From Hermodice carunculata (taxonomy: Eukaryota > Annelida > Polychaeta > Eunicida > Amphinomidae), in assembly GCA_964020975.1 (NCBI GenBank), contig OZ026619.1, forward strand, positions 92,285,911 to 92,349,910: a stretch of DNA of 64,000 nt, written 5' to 3'. A program made the translations under genes and the position numbers. The notes beneath the pieces are model-generated. The model ran no database searches, was not told the origin of the DNA, and was given only the letters and a program-made list of their open reading frames with translations. Below, piece by piece: positions 17,371 through 30,133 of this stretch (position 1 is the first letter of the stretch; each line of letters opens with the position of its first letter).

Positions 17371-19767
17371 AGGTGTCCGAAGAAAAGGCGCGGCTCAAAG
17401 ACAAGAAGTTGCACTGGAATTGACCACAATTATGTGACAATATATGTCCGTGGTCAAAAAACAAAAATAAATTTTTAAAATGTGCCTTGCATGCCTGCAT
17501 ACATCATTTTACGTTCTCAGACTGGGTTGCAATGTGTTTTATCATGTATGCAATTTCTTTTGTGTTTGTATGGACAACATAGCTGAAAAGTGCTTGGATG
17601 AAATTTGCACGCGGATACTTCTACTGGAGTGAAGTACATTGGTTAAACCGACTAAAGTCAGCTGTGGCCATCTGGCGGTCATATAACTTTTACATTTTTC
17701 TTGCTCTTGTGCAGCAGAGTGTCTGTTGTTAGTTTTGTTAGGGCGTGACTTTCTGTTTGAGAAGAACTGCACATTGCACACGTAATAAAGAGCCTTTCGT
17801 CTGACTCTGTGACGATCAAGTTAAAAATTGATCGACATTACGACCCTATAAAGATAGACAACGGATTTCAAATGACTCCATTCATGCCAACTGGTCTACG
17901 AAATAATATCTAGGAAAAGAAATAGGTCTCCTCTTACGTAACTTATAGTCGGGACAGTCCAACAATGTAATTGACAAGCTCTCATCATTATATTGCTGCC
18001 TTCAATATTGACGTCACAGTTATTTAACATCAGCATGATGTTGTATTGCATGGTGTTGCCCCTTTAAGAAAATAATGTCTGTGTGGGTTATTTCCGTGAC
18101 CTATGGGAAATTAATTACCCGCTTGAGACAATGTGTTGTACACGGGTAAATTATAGGCATGTAAACGGTGAGCCAAATGCACACTCTGTTTACTTTATAA
18201 TAAACTGAAAAATATTAATTTTCTGAGATATCGTTAATCAGATATTCGTAAACGGCCAACAAACCAAATTAGTTTCAACCTGATGAGATAAAGTTGTTGT
18301 TTTTTTTCATTTCCAAACGCGTAATGAAGAATCACAGGTGAACAGGCCGTTGCCAAACAATGACCGTCAAAACGGATGAATAAGAGGATATGACCCTGAC
18401 CTCAACGGGGTCGATACAAAGTACGACGTACTGTCGGCTTAGATATGTGTCTTTGTCTGACCCCTACACAGTACATGACATGATCAACTGGCTGTGCTAA
18501 CAAAGCTGCCTACCTCTGTCCAACGTTTGAATAAGCTTTATACATATTTGGTGACTCTCCTCTTTCTGTAGATCCCCATCGACAAATATTGATATGGGAT
18601 TACCCTACATCACTCTGTCATATACTTTATGGAAATCAGCTGAGCTGTTTTCAGTACCCTATGTAAGTGACTCAAGTATACCCATGTCAACGTATACGCT
18701 GGGGTGCACGTCTGACGAGATATTACTTGAGAGTGAAGCAAAAAAAATCACAAAATTTTTCTGCAGAAACAAAAAGTTTTTTTGCTGGTAAATTCGTAGC
18801 AAGTGATTGTCTGCCAAACGAACTAATATATTTTGCCATTTTTTGGTATAACAACACATTAAACTGACGGTGAATGATCTCTTAGCTGCGAAATAAGGCT
18901 ATATTTAGTGATAAAGTAACTTGCAAAGTAACAATTTCGGTAACTTTGCAGCCGTTTGCCTGCTTAACAGACCGATCGTCGTGTTCTCCTCGCCCCATTT
19001 GTCTGTGAAGCAGGCCTTCTGCTTCCTAGTCCAGTGCTTTCTCTGGCAGGCAAGTCTCCGGAAGAAGGGATAATGCGGAGCTGCGTCTGCTTTGGAGGTA
19101 ATACGGCCGCAAACTTACGTGTAGATTACTCTGTATTTTAACGCTTGCGAATCGCAATAGTAAACTAAAGTCCCAATTCTAGCAAATTCATTCAGGCAAA
19201 GTATTGTCTGTCTATCTATTAAACTGGGATGTGAAGTTTATATCGCGTAAGGCTATGGGTTAATTTTCAGACCTTAACAAAGGTTTTTGCCCTAAATCCA
19301 ACCACTCAACATTACGTGTGTGCACACACACCCTGTAGCTTATCTGGGACAGCGGGCTCCAATACAGTGCACAAGGCGCATTGGGGATGGCTCAACATTT
19401 TCATCATTTTTGAATTACTACTTACAGTACGCAAGGAGGGAGGTGGTTAAACGGGTCTGTACACTTTCACAGAATACGGAAAATGATGGTCAATTTTTGG
19501 CTTGTTTTTGTGCAATTTTTTATGATTTGGGGAGAGAATCATCATTTTAAAGTACTAATTTGGGAGGAGGGAGGGGGGTCATGAAATTCAGTACCCTAAG
19601 TATTAATTCAAAAATGATAATGTTGAATCATCCCTTAAATCACCTTGTCTTTTAGATGCAAGAAATGACACCAGGACAGGTAGAGAGCTTGAGATAGACT
19701 TTCGTAATTTGCTGAAATGTAAGCCCTGAGTCTTGAGCATCGGCATCAAAAGGCTTTTTCTACTTAC
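17371..19767. other. No gene recognised
   Basis: AT-rich intron sequence immediately downstream (minus strand) of the formin exon. I see no repeats of note. Confidence 0.45.
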
Positions 19768-19927
19768 CACTAAATTCGTTCCTTATCCTAACCCTGTCTT
19801 CCAGTGTGTTGGTGGAGATGATGATTGCGTTGATGAAGGCCAATACAGTGGCTCTGTACGCAATGTTCTCAGCATCTCGTAATTCATCCACCAGCAGGCT
19901 GAACCGGTACCGACACTTCTTGGCATC
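19768..19927 (-). CDS. INF2: INF2-like formin, third visible DID exon
   Basis: This 160-bp exon starts in phase 0 with DAKKCRYRFSLLVDELRDAE, continues NIAYRATVLAFINAIIISTN, and ends TLEDRVRIRNEFS plus the first base of a Gly codon. It follows HYK of the exon at 53658-53773, as human INF2 continues from DHYK to QQYRFSIVMNEL and then to [20 protein letters not shown]. The acceptor is GATTTTCAG before 19927 and the donor is G|GTAAGT at 19767-19766, both of good consensus. The Glu and Arg equivalent to human E184 and R218 (positions from memory, mutated in kidney disease) are kept, in VDEL and RIRNEF. The next exon (human LQLLDVLARL...) was not found in 1-19767, so the following intron must be long. 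Confidence 0.94.
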
Positions 19928-20341
19928 CTGAAAATCGGAATCAGTAATTCTGTTAGAGCTCTCAGTTTGTTGCAAAGTGCTCTTTGTCATCCTTTTGGGC
20001 CACGCGGAAAGAACCCTCGTGCCAATTGCTGATTGGTTTTTACAAAAGGTATAGAAATTAAATTTTAAATTTGCGACTTTACTGCTCAGTCTTTGTCTTT
20101 TCTGGCCTTCACAACACTGGGATAGTGGGCAATGGTCGCACGGACTATATAGTATCTCAGACATAAAAAAGTGTTGGTGACCCTGACTTGTATTGACATA
20201 AGTTATCATTTCATCAGTATTGCACTGTTATTGATTTTTACCTTCTCTTAACTGCAACCTGAACGTGACAAATCCAATGTCAGGTTATCTTGAACTGGTG
20301 TCGAATGCATTCTTCAAATTTCTAGTAGCCAAATCATCATG

Positions 20342-20459
20342 AACCAATCTTTATTTGAGACGAATCGATGAAAGGAATCATATGTCTGTGTTCAGCCAGC
20401 AACCAATCTTTATTTGAGACGAATCGATGAAAGGAATCACATGTCTATGTTTAGTCAGC
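20342..20459. repeat. Two-copy tandem duplication, 59-bp unit
   Basis: Units start at 20342 and 20401 with AACCAATCTTTATTTGAGAC. They differ at only a few positions, so the duplication is fairly young. Confidence 0.95.
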
Positions 20460-20718
20460 GTCACAACGTTAACGGTCAATAAGAACTACAAATCTGCTTA
20501 CTGAACATTGCATACACGTATTGAATGGCAACAGGTAAACAAAATTATGAACAAGAAACAATGTTAATTCGAGGACTATTCTGTATGGAAGTAAAATGTA
20601 ATATTTATTTATGCCCAATGAATGTTACATCTGGTTCTTCCGTCATTGACCTCAGCTGTAGTCTCTTGGATTTATGTGTGAATGTTTTTCATGCTGGCAC
20701 GATTATATAACTTTCTCG

Positions 20719-20800
20719 GAGAAAAGTTCTACTGGGTCAACAACTTTCTTTGGCGTATTTTGGACACAATTCCAGTTGTTGACCTGGTCAATTCCTATGC
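20719..20800. mobile_element. TTAA-type MITE, copy 3 (core fragment)
   Basis: Inner hairpin arms GTCAACAACT (20736-20745) and AGTTGTTGAC (20774-20783) pair perfectly. The left arm continues TTCTTTGGCG as in other copies. Ends are not recognisable. Confidence 0.5.
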
Positions 20801-21519
20801 TCTCTGCTACTCTGGACATTCCGGTATTTTCACGGAGGCTTCATGTAGCTTTTAAATGGCAGGTCGGTTTCCAATGAATATGAGTCCAGAATCGTTAAGT
20901 CAATTCAGAGCATCGGCTCTTTGTCGAAATAGGCAGAGTTCAGGTATCTCAATATTGTAAAATGTGTATTGTCCACGGGGAACTCATGTGTGATGCCTGT
21001 AATGGGATTTCACGTAACTACTGGAAACTGGGTAAGGACGTTTCAAGCGATGCATGGGTCGGCAAAAAAAAAAATATTATTTGCGCACAATGCATTAAAA
21101 AACTGCATTGTATGTCCAAGGAAACAAGCGACATTGACAACACTAGATCATTTCTGGTAGTATTCAATGGAGAAAAGTCTGATGCTGATGCATCGGCGTT
21201 AGGTTTCTGACGGTTACATCTATAACCGTATTCAAATGAGTGGTCTTCTTAATATACTTGATTTCTCCATCGGGTGTATACATGTAACAGTTCTATACAA
21301 ATCTCTGCGAATACCTTGCTCTCTTGCCTACATTTATGCAATTTCGACATGTTGGCCAAACTATCCATACGGTACCCTTTGACCTTTTACCAGGTCTGCC
21401 TCATAAAACCTGTCATACACATATTTTGGTCCAGATTGACGTGCCCAGCTCCTTGACCTTCATGTTTAAAATATCATTTCGTTCGGGACAAACATAAACA
21501 ACAGGGCTTGTTACTTCTG

Positions 21520-21781
21520 TTCCGTTACAATAAGTCTGAGTCAACAGCTTTCCTTCGTGCGTTCAGGGTGCTTTGTTCTCAGAGTGCATCCAGGAAAGCT
21601 GTTGACCTGGGGCATATGGTAGTGCACCATCTGCTTCAGAAAAAAAACTTCATCCAGATTGTTGATTATTTTATTTTATTTTTCATTTTTTTTTTAAATA
21701 AAGAAAGTCGAAAAAAATACTAGAGCAGACGAAATTTGCAGCATTTGCACGGTTTTGACCGGTCTGACGGATAATGGTTAA
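21520..21781. mobile_element. TTAA-type MITE, copy 4
   Basis: The inner hairpin is perfect over 15 bp, GTCAACAGCTTTCCT at 21540-21554 pairing with 21592-21606. The right end, with GACGGATAATGG then TTAA at 21778-21781, resembles the right end of the copy at 62355-62608. The left end is decayed. A T-rich insertion-like tract lies at about 21665-21695. Confidence 0.65.
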
Positions 21782-22436
21782 CACTACCATAAAAACCAGG
21801 GACCAGCATAGTTGTAAAAGTTTTTTGTACAGTATGTTTACCATCCCTAATATTTCTTCACAGGAGCTTTTCATAACAATACAGTTCTATTGCCTGTGGT
21901 ACACAAGTGGCAGAATTAGGAGAAGCATCAGTGACGTTGAAACCAAAGCATCGCCATTGTATATCCAAGTCGTTGTCACTGAATGAACTGTAATTTCATC
22001 AAATATAAAGATTGTAAGTAAGGTGCGCAACGATGTGATACTTTGACCTGCCATTAAACTTAGCCATGATATGTACTTAATTGGTTACGCATATAAACTT
22101 CGACGTTCAGTATGTGAAGTTAAGACCAATAAAAACTGCTCTGGCGTAATGTTGCAAACTAGTTTTCATGCCAAGGGAAAATATGATGTAATAGTCCACG
22201 TTTTACTCCTTTGCATGAGAACGGACTAAAATGAGAGCTTTCGCTTCTAATCTCTTTAGATATTACTCATTATCCGACATCCTTCAAAAGAAGTTTCAAC
22301 CATGAAACGTCTTAATTCACACAGGTGTCTTAAGGTGACATCTGATTTCATTTTACACTGAAAATGCGTATAAATTATTTTTCTTATGAAACAAAGAATG
22401 TAGTCTTTTCAAGGCAATTATCACATACCTTGGCGC

Positions 22437-22441
<5 letters not shown>

Positions 22442-22471
<30 letters not shown>
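22442..22471. repeat. Poly-T tract (T30)
   Basis: 30 T followed by a short mixed stretch and a run of 10 G at about 22483-22492. Confidence 0.95.
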
Positions 22472-22477
<6 letters not shown>

Positions 22478-24076
22478 TCTTTGGGGGGGGGGCGTTGGCG
22501 GAGGCTTGTACATATCACACAGGCATTTGCTGTACGTATTAATAAAGCACATAGCTTGTTTGAGTAAATAATGGAATGTAGAGACCATTTCGCAGCAGAT
22601 TCAATCCACAGTAATAGGATGGAGACATTCAACTGTTTAACCCGTGAGAGTAACAGAATTTCTGCAATATTTTGTGTAGAAGATACGTTGTATTAGGGTG
22701 CATGCCCTGGTTAAGTTTCCCTGGTGACATTTCAAGACAGGACACGTATGACGAGCCGTCTACAAATTCAAAGGCCATTTATTCACATATGAGACTACGT
22801 GATCCAGAAACATGCGTAGGCCCCTGGTCAGTAGATGGTAAATAATAGTGACTCACATTAGGCTGATATTGGAAATACGGATCGTGCTAGTTCCACGTTC
22901 AACATATCACAAAAGCCGTACCATGGCCCTGTCCGACACCTTCATACATTTCTAAACTGATGCCACTCTACAAAGTTTTTTTTTTCGGCGGTGTGTGCGT
23001 TGGTTTTGCCTCCAAAACAGATCGAGTTGTAGCAGACCAAGCTCCGTATTTCCAGTGGAGCAGAGAAAATATGGAACTTGGTCTGTCACGAGGCAACGGT
23101 TGATTTGATCAGGCTACGGTATTCTGTATTTTGATATATAAGAGGTACATCAAAAAGAATAGTATTTCAACATTTTACTTGATTTTTATCGTTGAAAATA
23201 TGTTGCGTTTTCGTAACAGAACAATTACGAGTGGGGGGGGGAGACATAAAATCTGTTTATTTACAGCAATTTAGTATAAAGGTATCACCTCTTCCTTGCA
23301 ACAGTGCGAACTGTTATTGCACCATTGGTTCGTTGTAAACGTTAATGGCGATACAGAACATATAATACTTCAGGTGGCACCACGTTGAAGATTACACAAA
23401 GTTCAACTCACGCTTACAGCTATCTGATGTCCTGAGGGGTCATTAGCACTATTTCGTTTTAATAGAGTTTTGAAACAAGCTATAAATTCCGCATTGATTT
23501 CAGGTTTTTAAATGGTGGCTATAATTAGGTGTCTCCATCAACCAGCCAACATTACGGTTTCAACTCACGTACCTGTTGGGCTGGGCGCACGCAAAAGTAC
23601 AATGTAATGAAAGTACACTGCAAACATAGCAGCAGGCAATGCATATTGGAGATTGATCACTTGAAAGAGGCCAGCACAAAGAATATATAGTATTCAAGTG
23701 CCAAAAACCATGAAATGGCCGTTCCTAACTCTGAATCTGCAGAATGCAGTAACGTGCATATAAGATTTATGGATGGATTTATTCGTGAGTTGAAACATCT
23801 GTCCACAAATGCAGTCAGTTACGTAAATCCCAAACAAACATGCTTTAGATGTTTTTGTGGATCTACAGAGTATCACGTGCATGTATGGCACGTTAAACAT
23901 GTATTTTTACGATGTTTAAGAGATCCATGTGCGGGTGTACCTGCTCTTTTGCGTACGCTCCCTCCTCTGTCCACGTCTGTCAAAAAAGCGAAGACCTGAC
24001 CTCTGTTGAACGAATTTATTTCAACTCTTTTACTGTTTCAGTGGTTGGGGCAGTCTACAGCTCATCTCGGTGCATT

Positions 24077-24270
24077 TTAACTCTTTCATTTCTCATTCCG
24101 AGCTAAATAGGGATACTAGATTCATATTCTTCGTAAAATGACTTTTCATTTATGCACCTGCATGTATGTAGCTTCAGAGGGGGTAAGTAAGGTCAACATC
24201 AACATCTTTTCTCGGCGTGCACCCCAAGTGCACCGGGGAAAACTCTTGACTAATTAAAAACTTGGCACGG
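24077..24270. mobile_element. TTAA-type MITE, copy 5 (worn)
   Basis: The left end is TTAACTCTTTCATTTC at 24077. The body shares TTCTTCGTAAAATGAC with TTCCTCGTAAAAAGAC of the copy at 49182-49418. The inner hairpin is imperfect. The right end shows CTTGGCAC but lacks the terminal TTAA. Confidence 0.6.
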
Positions 24271-24453
24271 ATATAGTTACTGCAGCCAAAGGAGTGCTGT
24301 TTTCTATTCCAGCTGTTCTCTGGAACTGCAGAGACACTGGTACTTCGATACTTTCATGAGGAATTTGAATTGGGAGTCATTGCACAAGTACTTCAGTGAA
24401 CACTGTGACAACTTTGCTGTCAGTGGTGTACTGGAGATTTCCTGATAAGCTTT

Positions 24454-24615
24454 GTTTACTAATAGTCCGTGTAATATTACACTACGTCAGCGTATTTTAC
24501 AGTGACACCAAGGATACCATGAACTACTGACGCCGTTTACTAATAGTCCGTGTAATATCACAGTACGTCAGCGTATTCTACACTGAAACCAAAAGATGCC
24601 ATGAACCACTGACGT
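24454..24615. repeat. Two-copy tandem duplication, 81-bp unit
   Basis: Units start at 24454 and 24535, each with GTTTACTAATAGTCCGTGTA. They diverge by about ten substitutions. Each contains TACGTCAGCGTATT. Confidence 0.92.
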
Positions 24616-24960
24616 TTGGTTAATGACAGTACATACCAGTAAATACATGAAAGTGTATAAAGTATGTTGTGGTCATTTTAAATGAACAATAATTCCAATG
24701 AACATAGTTCAGATGTCTGCTACTTTTCATTGTATTAACCACCGTAAGTGCTATTAAAAGATATCAGTCCTTGAAATGAAACACAAACTCACTCTGGTAG
24801 ATATTGTCGCTGACAAAACAACGGACATAAGCGTCAATGTACTCAGACATAGTTTTATGCCATATATGTGTTCGAAGAGTTAAAGCACGTCCATTAGGAC
24901 CTATGTCTAGCAAAGCGTGTATCAAGGTACTTTGTGAACGCTCGTCTATTTCCGACAGGA

Positions 24961-25186
24961 AATACTGTAGTTCTAGAAATTTTCGCGCTCGATTTAATTT
25001 CGCGCTTTTCGCGCTACCACTTAAAGCGCGAAATTAAAATGCACGAAAATAAGTTGCATTGTATTTCACTACATTGTTTGGCATTGGATTGCGCGAAACT
25101 AAAATGCGCGAAAATTCTGTAATTTCAGAAAAAAATAAGTTTGCGCGAAATTAAACACGCGCGAAAATTTCTAGAACTACAGTATT
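24961..25186. mobile_element. GCGCGAAA-rich palindromic MITE
   Basis: 226 bp with 28-bp perfect terminal inverted repeats, 24961-24988 and 25159-25186. The outer part reads TACTGTAGTTCTAGAAATTT. Inside are several copies, in both orientations, of GCGCGAAATTAAA-like words (around 24986, 25025, 25091, 25143). The TA at each end would fit a Tc1/mariner-type target, but TA is also part of the palindrome. No coding capacity. Confidence 0.88.
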
Positions 25187-25457
25187 CGATCGGGGCCAGA
25201 GACAAAGACATCCCATACACGGCTGCTTCAGCTGACTATTAGAACTTCAAATATGTTTCCTAGCACGAAATAAATCAAGACCGTTTCGTCGTAGAAAAAG
25301 CAAGTATCGATGTTGAAACCTTTGAGAGTATTACTGGATATACGAACTTCTTAGATATATGGAACTTCTGTAAATACTACTAAAAGAACCTATCACAATT
25401 CCAGATATCCTAAAACGAGTGAAAGCTAGTGAAACACGTGTTGTTGACACTACGAGT

Positions 25458-25725
25458 TTTTGTTTGTTTGTTAATTTTTTGTTTTGTTTTTGTTTTTTGT
25501 TGGGGGTGTTTGTTATTATTATTATTTGTTGTTGTTGTTTTTGTTTGTTTGTTTTTCGAAAGGCCCAATTTCCACAGTACTCTGAAATAATACCTTCTCA
25601 ATCACATATGTTCACCATATCACTCCAATTTTTTCTCTTCGCACGGACAGGCGGTGGTGGTCGCTCAAAACTGCACAGTCTGTCACTTCTGTTTATTATT
25701 GCAGGGTGGTTTATGCCTCCCTTCG

Positions 25726-25758
<33 letters not shown>

Positions 25759-25827
25759 TTGTTGTTTTTTGTTTTTGTTTTTGTTTTTTTGTTTTTGTTT
25801 TTGTTTTTGTTTTTGTTTTTTTTTTCT
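25458..25827. repeat. T-rich low-complexity region
   Basis: It contains GTTT and GTT repeats (25458-25555), a T31 run (25727-25757) and GTTTTT repeats to 25827, with unique sequence in the middle. Reading frames across it are repeat artefacts. Confidence 0.9.
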
Positions 25828-28780
25828 CATGGTTGTTCAGTGGTTTGCCCCAAGACAATGACGTAGTTTATTGAGGAATATGCGTAGTGAAAACTGCTGC
25901 GAATGTAGGCCAGGCAGCCTTTTCCTTTTCCTTGTGATCAAGAGTGATCTTTTACGGTGACTGAGAGCAGAATCATTATTGCTGTCCACATATACGCATC
26001 ACACGGAGTTCATAAATCAAGATATGTCTATACTGTGTTTTGTCGACCAAATATTGGCCAACACGAATTTCATTCAGAAAAAATAACTGTTTGTCCCTAT
26101 ATGCCCTTCAACTGATTCAAACATGATATGTTCTAGAACAAGCATGTCTCACTTTACTGTAAACATATTTATATTGGATTGACGTAGAGTTAATAGTTAC
26201 TGTCACAAAAGATCATGACATGAACACTTCTTTAAAATGTACCGCCCTTGCTGTTGTGACATGAGTTTCACATAATGTATGAGGCACACCGAGGATACAT
26301 CGTGTCACGATGTGCTCCCACAGTGCGGCGTCATGCATTGTCATATTGAGCTTGTCTCAAATACGACAGAGACATGACCATAACTCTTTCTCTAGAAACA
26401 TGAGTAGAATATCTTTCTTCTGATGTATCGCGATTTAATCGCAATAATCATCATTAAAGTGATATTTGAATGACATTCTTCTGCATTTTATCACTCCCCA
26501 GCATATAAATAACGACCAAATGTTGAATTTCTAAGTATCAACATGCTAGCCATATACAAACTCTATTACATCATTACTCTATATGAAACTGACTGACACT
26601 CCATTGCCTTTGTGTATCTTAGAAAGAAATAGTTTCATCTTCAGTTATTGCATTGCCATTGGAGTAGTGATTTATACCTTAAAACATCATAACATAAAAC
26701 ATATCGTCAGTTATGCATTGTCATTGCAGAAGTGATTTATCCCCTAAAACATCATAACATAAAACATATCGTCAGTTATTTCATTGCCAGTATAATAGTG
26801 GTTTATACCTTAAAATATCATAATCTAAAACGTGATACTCTTGAGTGGTGTACGTGCTGCAGGAAATTCCCTTTTTTCTCTTAAAAAAAGTCGGATTTCT
26901 TATATTTGATACGTTGATGATCTTATATCAGTGGTGATAATATCTGTATAGAACAAAAACATATGGTTGTATAAGTATATATACAAGCTTTTCATCCAAT
27001 ATAATACACTGAGTGGTACACAATACGGGGTAGTTCATAGAGGAGTCACACCCGGTGTGAGATCACGTCAAGAATGAATCAGAAATTCCCCTTGACAACT
27101 CTAACTATTTTGCTACACAATATCAAACAACTCTTAAGCGTAGTATAGACATCGATAGGGGCAGAATCTTTGTGACTTCAACTGGCCACTTGTAAAGGTG
27201 ACAAAATGTATTGCTTATTGCCCAACGCAGAAGTGAGGAAAGATTGCATATATCAAAAGACGTGGTCAATGTGGGGACCGTACGGGTCGGCATGCCCGAC
27301 CTCCGTGCTTTGGCAGATCAATTCAGCTTGAAGGGGCAACGCCCTGTGTCTTCTGACAAAGCACAGCATTGCTTTCTTCTGCTCTGGGAACTGGGTCAAG
27401 CTTTCTTACCAAATGGAAGGTTCTGCATTTAACGCTGCCTCTACCCGGTAACGGAAACGTGAAGCAACAGTGACTAGGAACTGCTGTGGAAGTAGCGTAC
27501 CGTAAAATCGAAAAGGGATGTATAAATCCAATCCCGTACTGTGTCAAAGTATAATGCTACCTGACAGCAAAAGACACAATGTTTGTTCGATAGAAACCCC
27601 TTAGGTAAACACGCTCTTTTTAATCCCTCGAATATAGATAACAGATTGCACACCGTAACCAGACGACTTTAATTCGACACTTTCTTTCACGGGCAAAGAA
27701 TAATCAACATATTTTATTGGACCATCTTATAGACTTATCCAGCAGACTATGATGTCAAGCTTTATGTGGAGAATCTTTAAATGCCATGAAATCACCGATG
27801 TACATCCCTATGGTTTGTTGTACATCCTGTGTTAAAACTTTGCACATGGATTAAAAACAAAAACGTTTAAAATTTCAAAACAATAAATTTGTTTACATTC
27901 GGCACCGTTCTTGAAGCACAAAATTAATTACGATCATATTTTTCTTCAGTAATCGAGCTTCAACCTTTTTGTTTTATGGCTCCCACATGACACGAGGCTG
28001 CGTTAAATCCCGTCTTGGTCCCGAGGTAAAATATTTATGCCGAAGTTCGATTTACCTTGCCAGACAAACTGTCTATAATAACGTGTGCTTCGGAATTTAG
28101 TAGCTGCTGTATAGTAACTTTTTTTTTACTTATAAAAGCATTCATAAAATATCTGATGCCCTGATGTAAATTCCGCGGGTAATGTGTGTTACAAAAACGT
28201 TGGTTTTACTAGCCTAAGCGAAAGCCCAATTAAAACCGTGTGCATGTTCAGTTGTGTTTATTAACTTTACTTTTGCGAAAGGAGCAATTTGTCTGTGTGG
28301 CTTAGTTTGATTGAAAACTATATTACTTTTAACAATCTGACACAAAGTTTCGCAACTTGAAGTTTAAATTTCCAACTAGATACTGCTACGAACAGTGGTT
28401 TCACGGATACGTTATGTCAGCAGCGGAAAGTCGACCTACCGTGGCCGTAATCCGGACACAATGATGGACGCATTGTCGTACAAATTACATTCATTTGACA
28501 TGAATACTGACAGCACCTCGAACCAAAGGCTTTCTTTTGATACTGACACTACCGGTATGTTGTTCAATTGATACTTATCTAACGGAACATAGAGTTGACA
28601 TCTCCAAACAGAAGTACCCATTAGACGCACAACAGATGGCAAACTACTATACAAGTGGCACAGGTTTGGTTCCCGTGCAAACGCCATTACATGAAGAAAA
28701 TAGCATCAATTTTAATCACACACAGATAGCATATGTCAAAAATGGCATTAATTTGACAGACATAGACAATACACTCTGAA
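25828..28780. other. No gene recognised
   Basis: Intron sequence with one small tandem repeat (26641-26835). A frame at 27211-27432 matches nothing known to me. Confidence 0.45.
26641..26835. repeat. Three-copy tandem repeat, 65-66 bp unit
   Basis: Units start at 26641, 26707 and 26772 with TCAGTTAT. They share TAAAACATCATAACATAAAA with minor changes. Confidence 0.92.
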
Positions 28781-28786
28781 TACATG

Positions 28787-29759
28787 GTACTTTTTGAACG
28801 CAGACAGATCAGACACCACATAATAGATGTTTCAGGATCACAAACAACGGGTTTTTTGTATAGGGAAGTGAATCATGTTGGGGTGAAGTTTAAAGCAGGA
28901 GTCCCCTAGGGCTCAGTTCTAGGACCTTTGCTGTTCTTGATTTTTATCAGTGACATTGTAAACGTTGTACAGTCTCCGATTCGTTTATTTGCTGATGACA
29001 CTACCCTCTTTGTTCATGTAGATGACCCAGTTCTTGCAACTGATATTCTCAATTTTGACCTACAAGATATGGATGACTGGTCACAAACGTGGCTTGTTTC
29101 TTTCAATCCGACCAAAACTAAAAGTATGATAATATCTGAAAAACGGATACCTTGAGATTACCCCGATTTGGTTTTTAAGAATGAAATTGTAGGAGTGTAA
29201 CAAAACATAAACATCTCGGTCTACTTGTCAGATCAGATTTAGCTTGGTCAAGTCATATCAATAGCTTAGTAACCAAAAGCATGAAAATGGCTAATATAAT
29301 GAAATATCTACAATTTCGTTTAAGAATAAAATCTTTAGAAATTTTATATTTTAGTTTTATAAGACCAACTTTGGAGTATGGGTCAATCATATTGGATAGC
29401 TGCACAGCAACTCAGTCCGAGTAGCTGGAAAATGTTCAGCGAGCTAGAGTACGCATTGTATCTGGTGCTACGAAAAGTACAGTTCATGATCTAATATATG
29501 AAGAAGCAGGGTGAGAAAAATTATCCGTAAGACGGAAAATGCAAAGCTGATATATTTTTTATAAAGTAGTACATTGTTACAGTCCACAATATGCTACGAG
29601 TTCGGTCACTTTACACTTTTTCTGAAATTCCTGCAAAAAAATGAATGTTTTAGACTGTCTTTTTTTCTTCTGTTATTAAGCAAATGGAATGAATTAACCA
29701 GTGATACTCGGAGAGGTGAAAGTCTTGGCGAGTTCAAATCTAAGCTTAAACGTAATTCT
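28787..29759 (+). mobile_element. LINE B, left part with reverse-transcriptase palm
   Basis: This non-LTR reverse-transcriptase region is antisense to the formin. It reads ERRQIRHHIIDVSG, then GVKFKAGVP (one stop) GSVLGPLLFLIFISDI, then the catalytic LFADDTTLF box at about 28985-29011. WLVSFNPTKTKSMIIS and thumb-region blocks follow: KHLGLLVRSDLAWSSHIN, RPTLEYGSIILDSC, LENVQRARVRIVSGA, KWNELTSDTRRGESLGEFKS. Stops and frameshifts are scattered. The element is interrupted at 29759 by another LINE and resumes at 30134. Its 5' half, including any endonuclease, is missing. Confidence 0.9.
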
Positions 29760-30122
29760 TTACTTTAATTTGAGAACGGTACTATTTGGTATTGAAAGCA
29801 AAGGAGATACAAAGGAACATAATGAGCATATTTTTGAAGCTGTGTACAAATTCATTAAAGATTCAAATAGGTTTAAAGCATGATGTTGATAAATTTTGTT
29901 ATACCTACTGTACCTCAAAGAGTATTTTTTAAAGATTAAGCTCACACATTACCCCCATTACCCTCTCTCTATTCTTATTGTGGTCTTGTTTGTGTATCCA
30001 TACACTTGTGTACTAGTGCCTTGCAACTTTTTGTTGTCTTGTTCTATATGTACAAGAGGCCCTAATATAGGCTGGTGAGCCTGTCCGCCAATTGTTTTTT
30101 TGAATAAAATACGTTTAAACCA
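29760..30122 (+). mobile_element. LINE fragment D, nested in LINE B
   Basis: A 363-bp, strongly 5'-truncated copy of the fragment A type. It carries only the last coding codons (TVLFGIESKGDTKEHNEHIF, then EAVYKFIKDSNRF, stop) and the 3' tail ending TTTAAACCA. It is flanked by an exact 11-bp duplication of LINE B sequence, AACGTAATTCT at 29749-29759 and 30123-30133 (12 bp if the preceding A is counted). It therefore inserted into LINE B after B had landed. Its tail at 30048-30085 is identical over 38 bp to fragment A at 4297-4334. Confidence 0.92.
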
Positions 30123-30133
30123 AACGTAATTCT

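Noticed and set aside
25419-25874. Open frames rich in Phe/Val or Lys/Thr
   Set aside because: They come from poly-T and GTTTTT low-complexity DNA.
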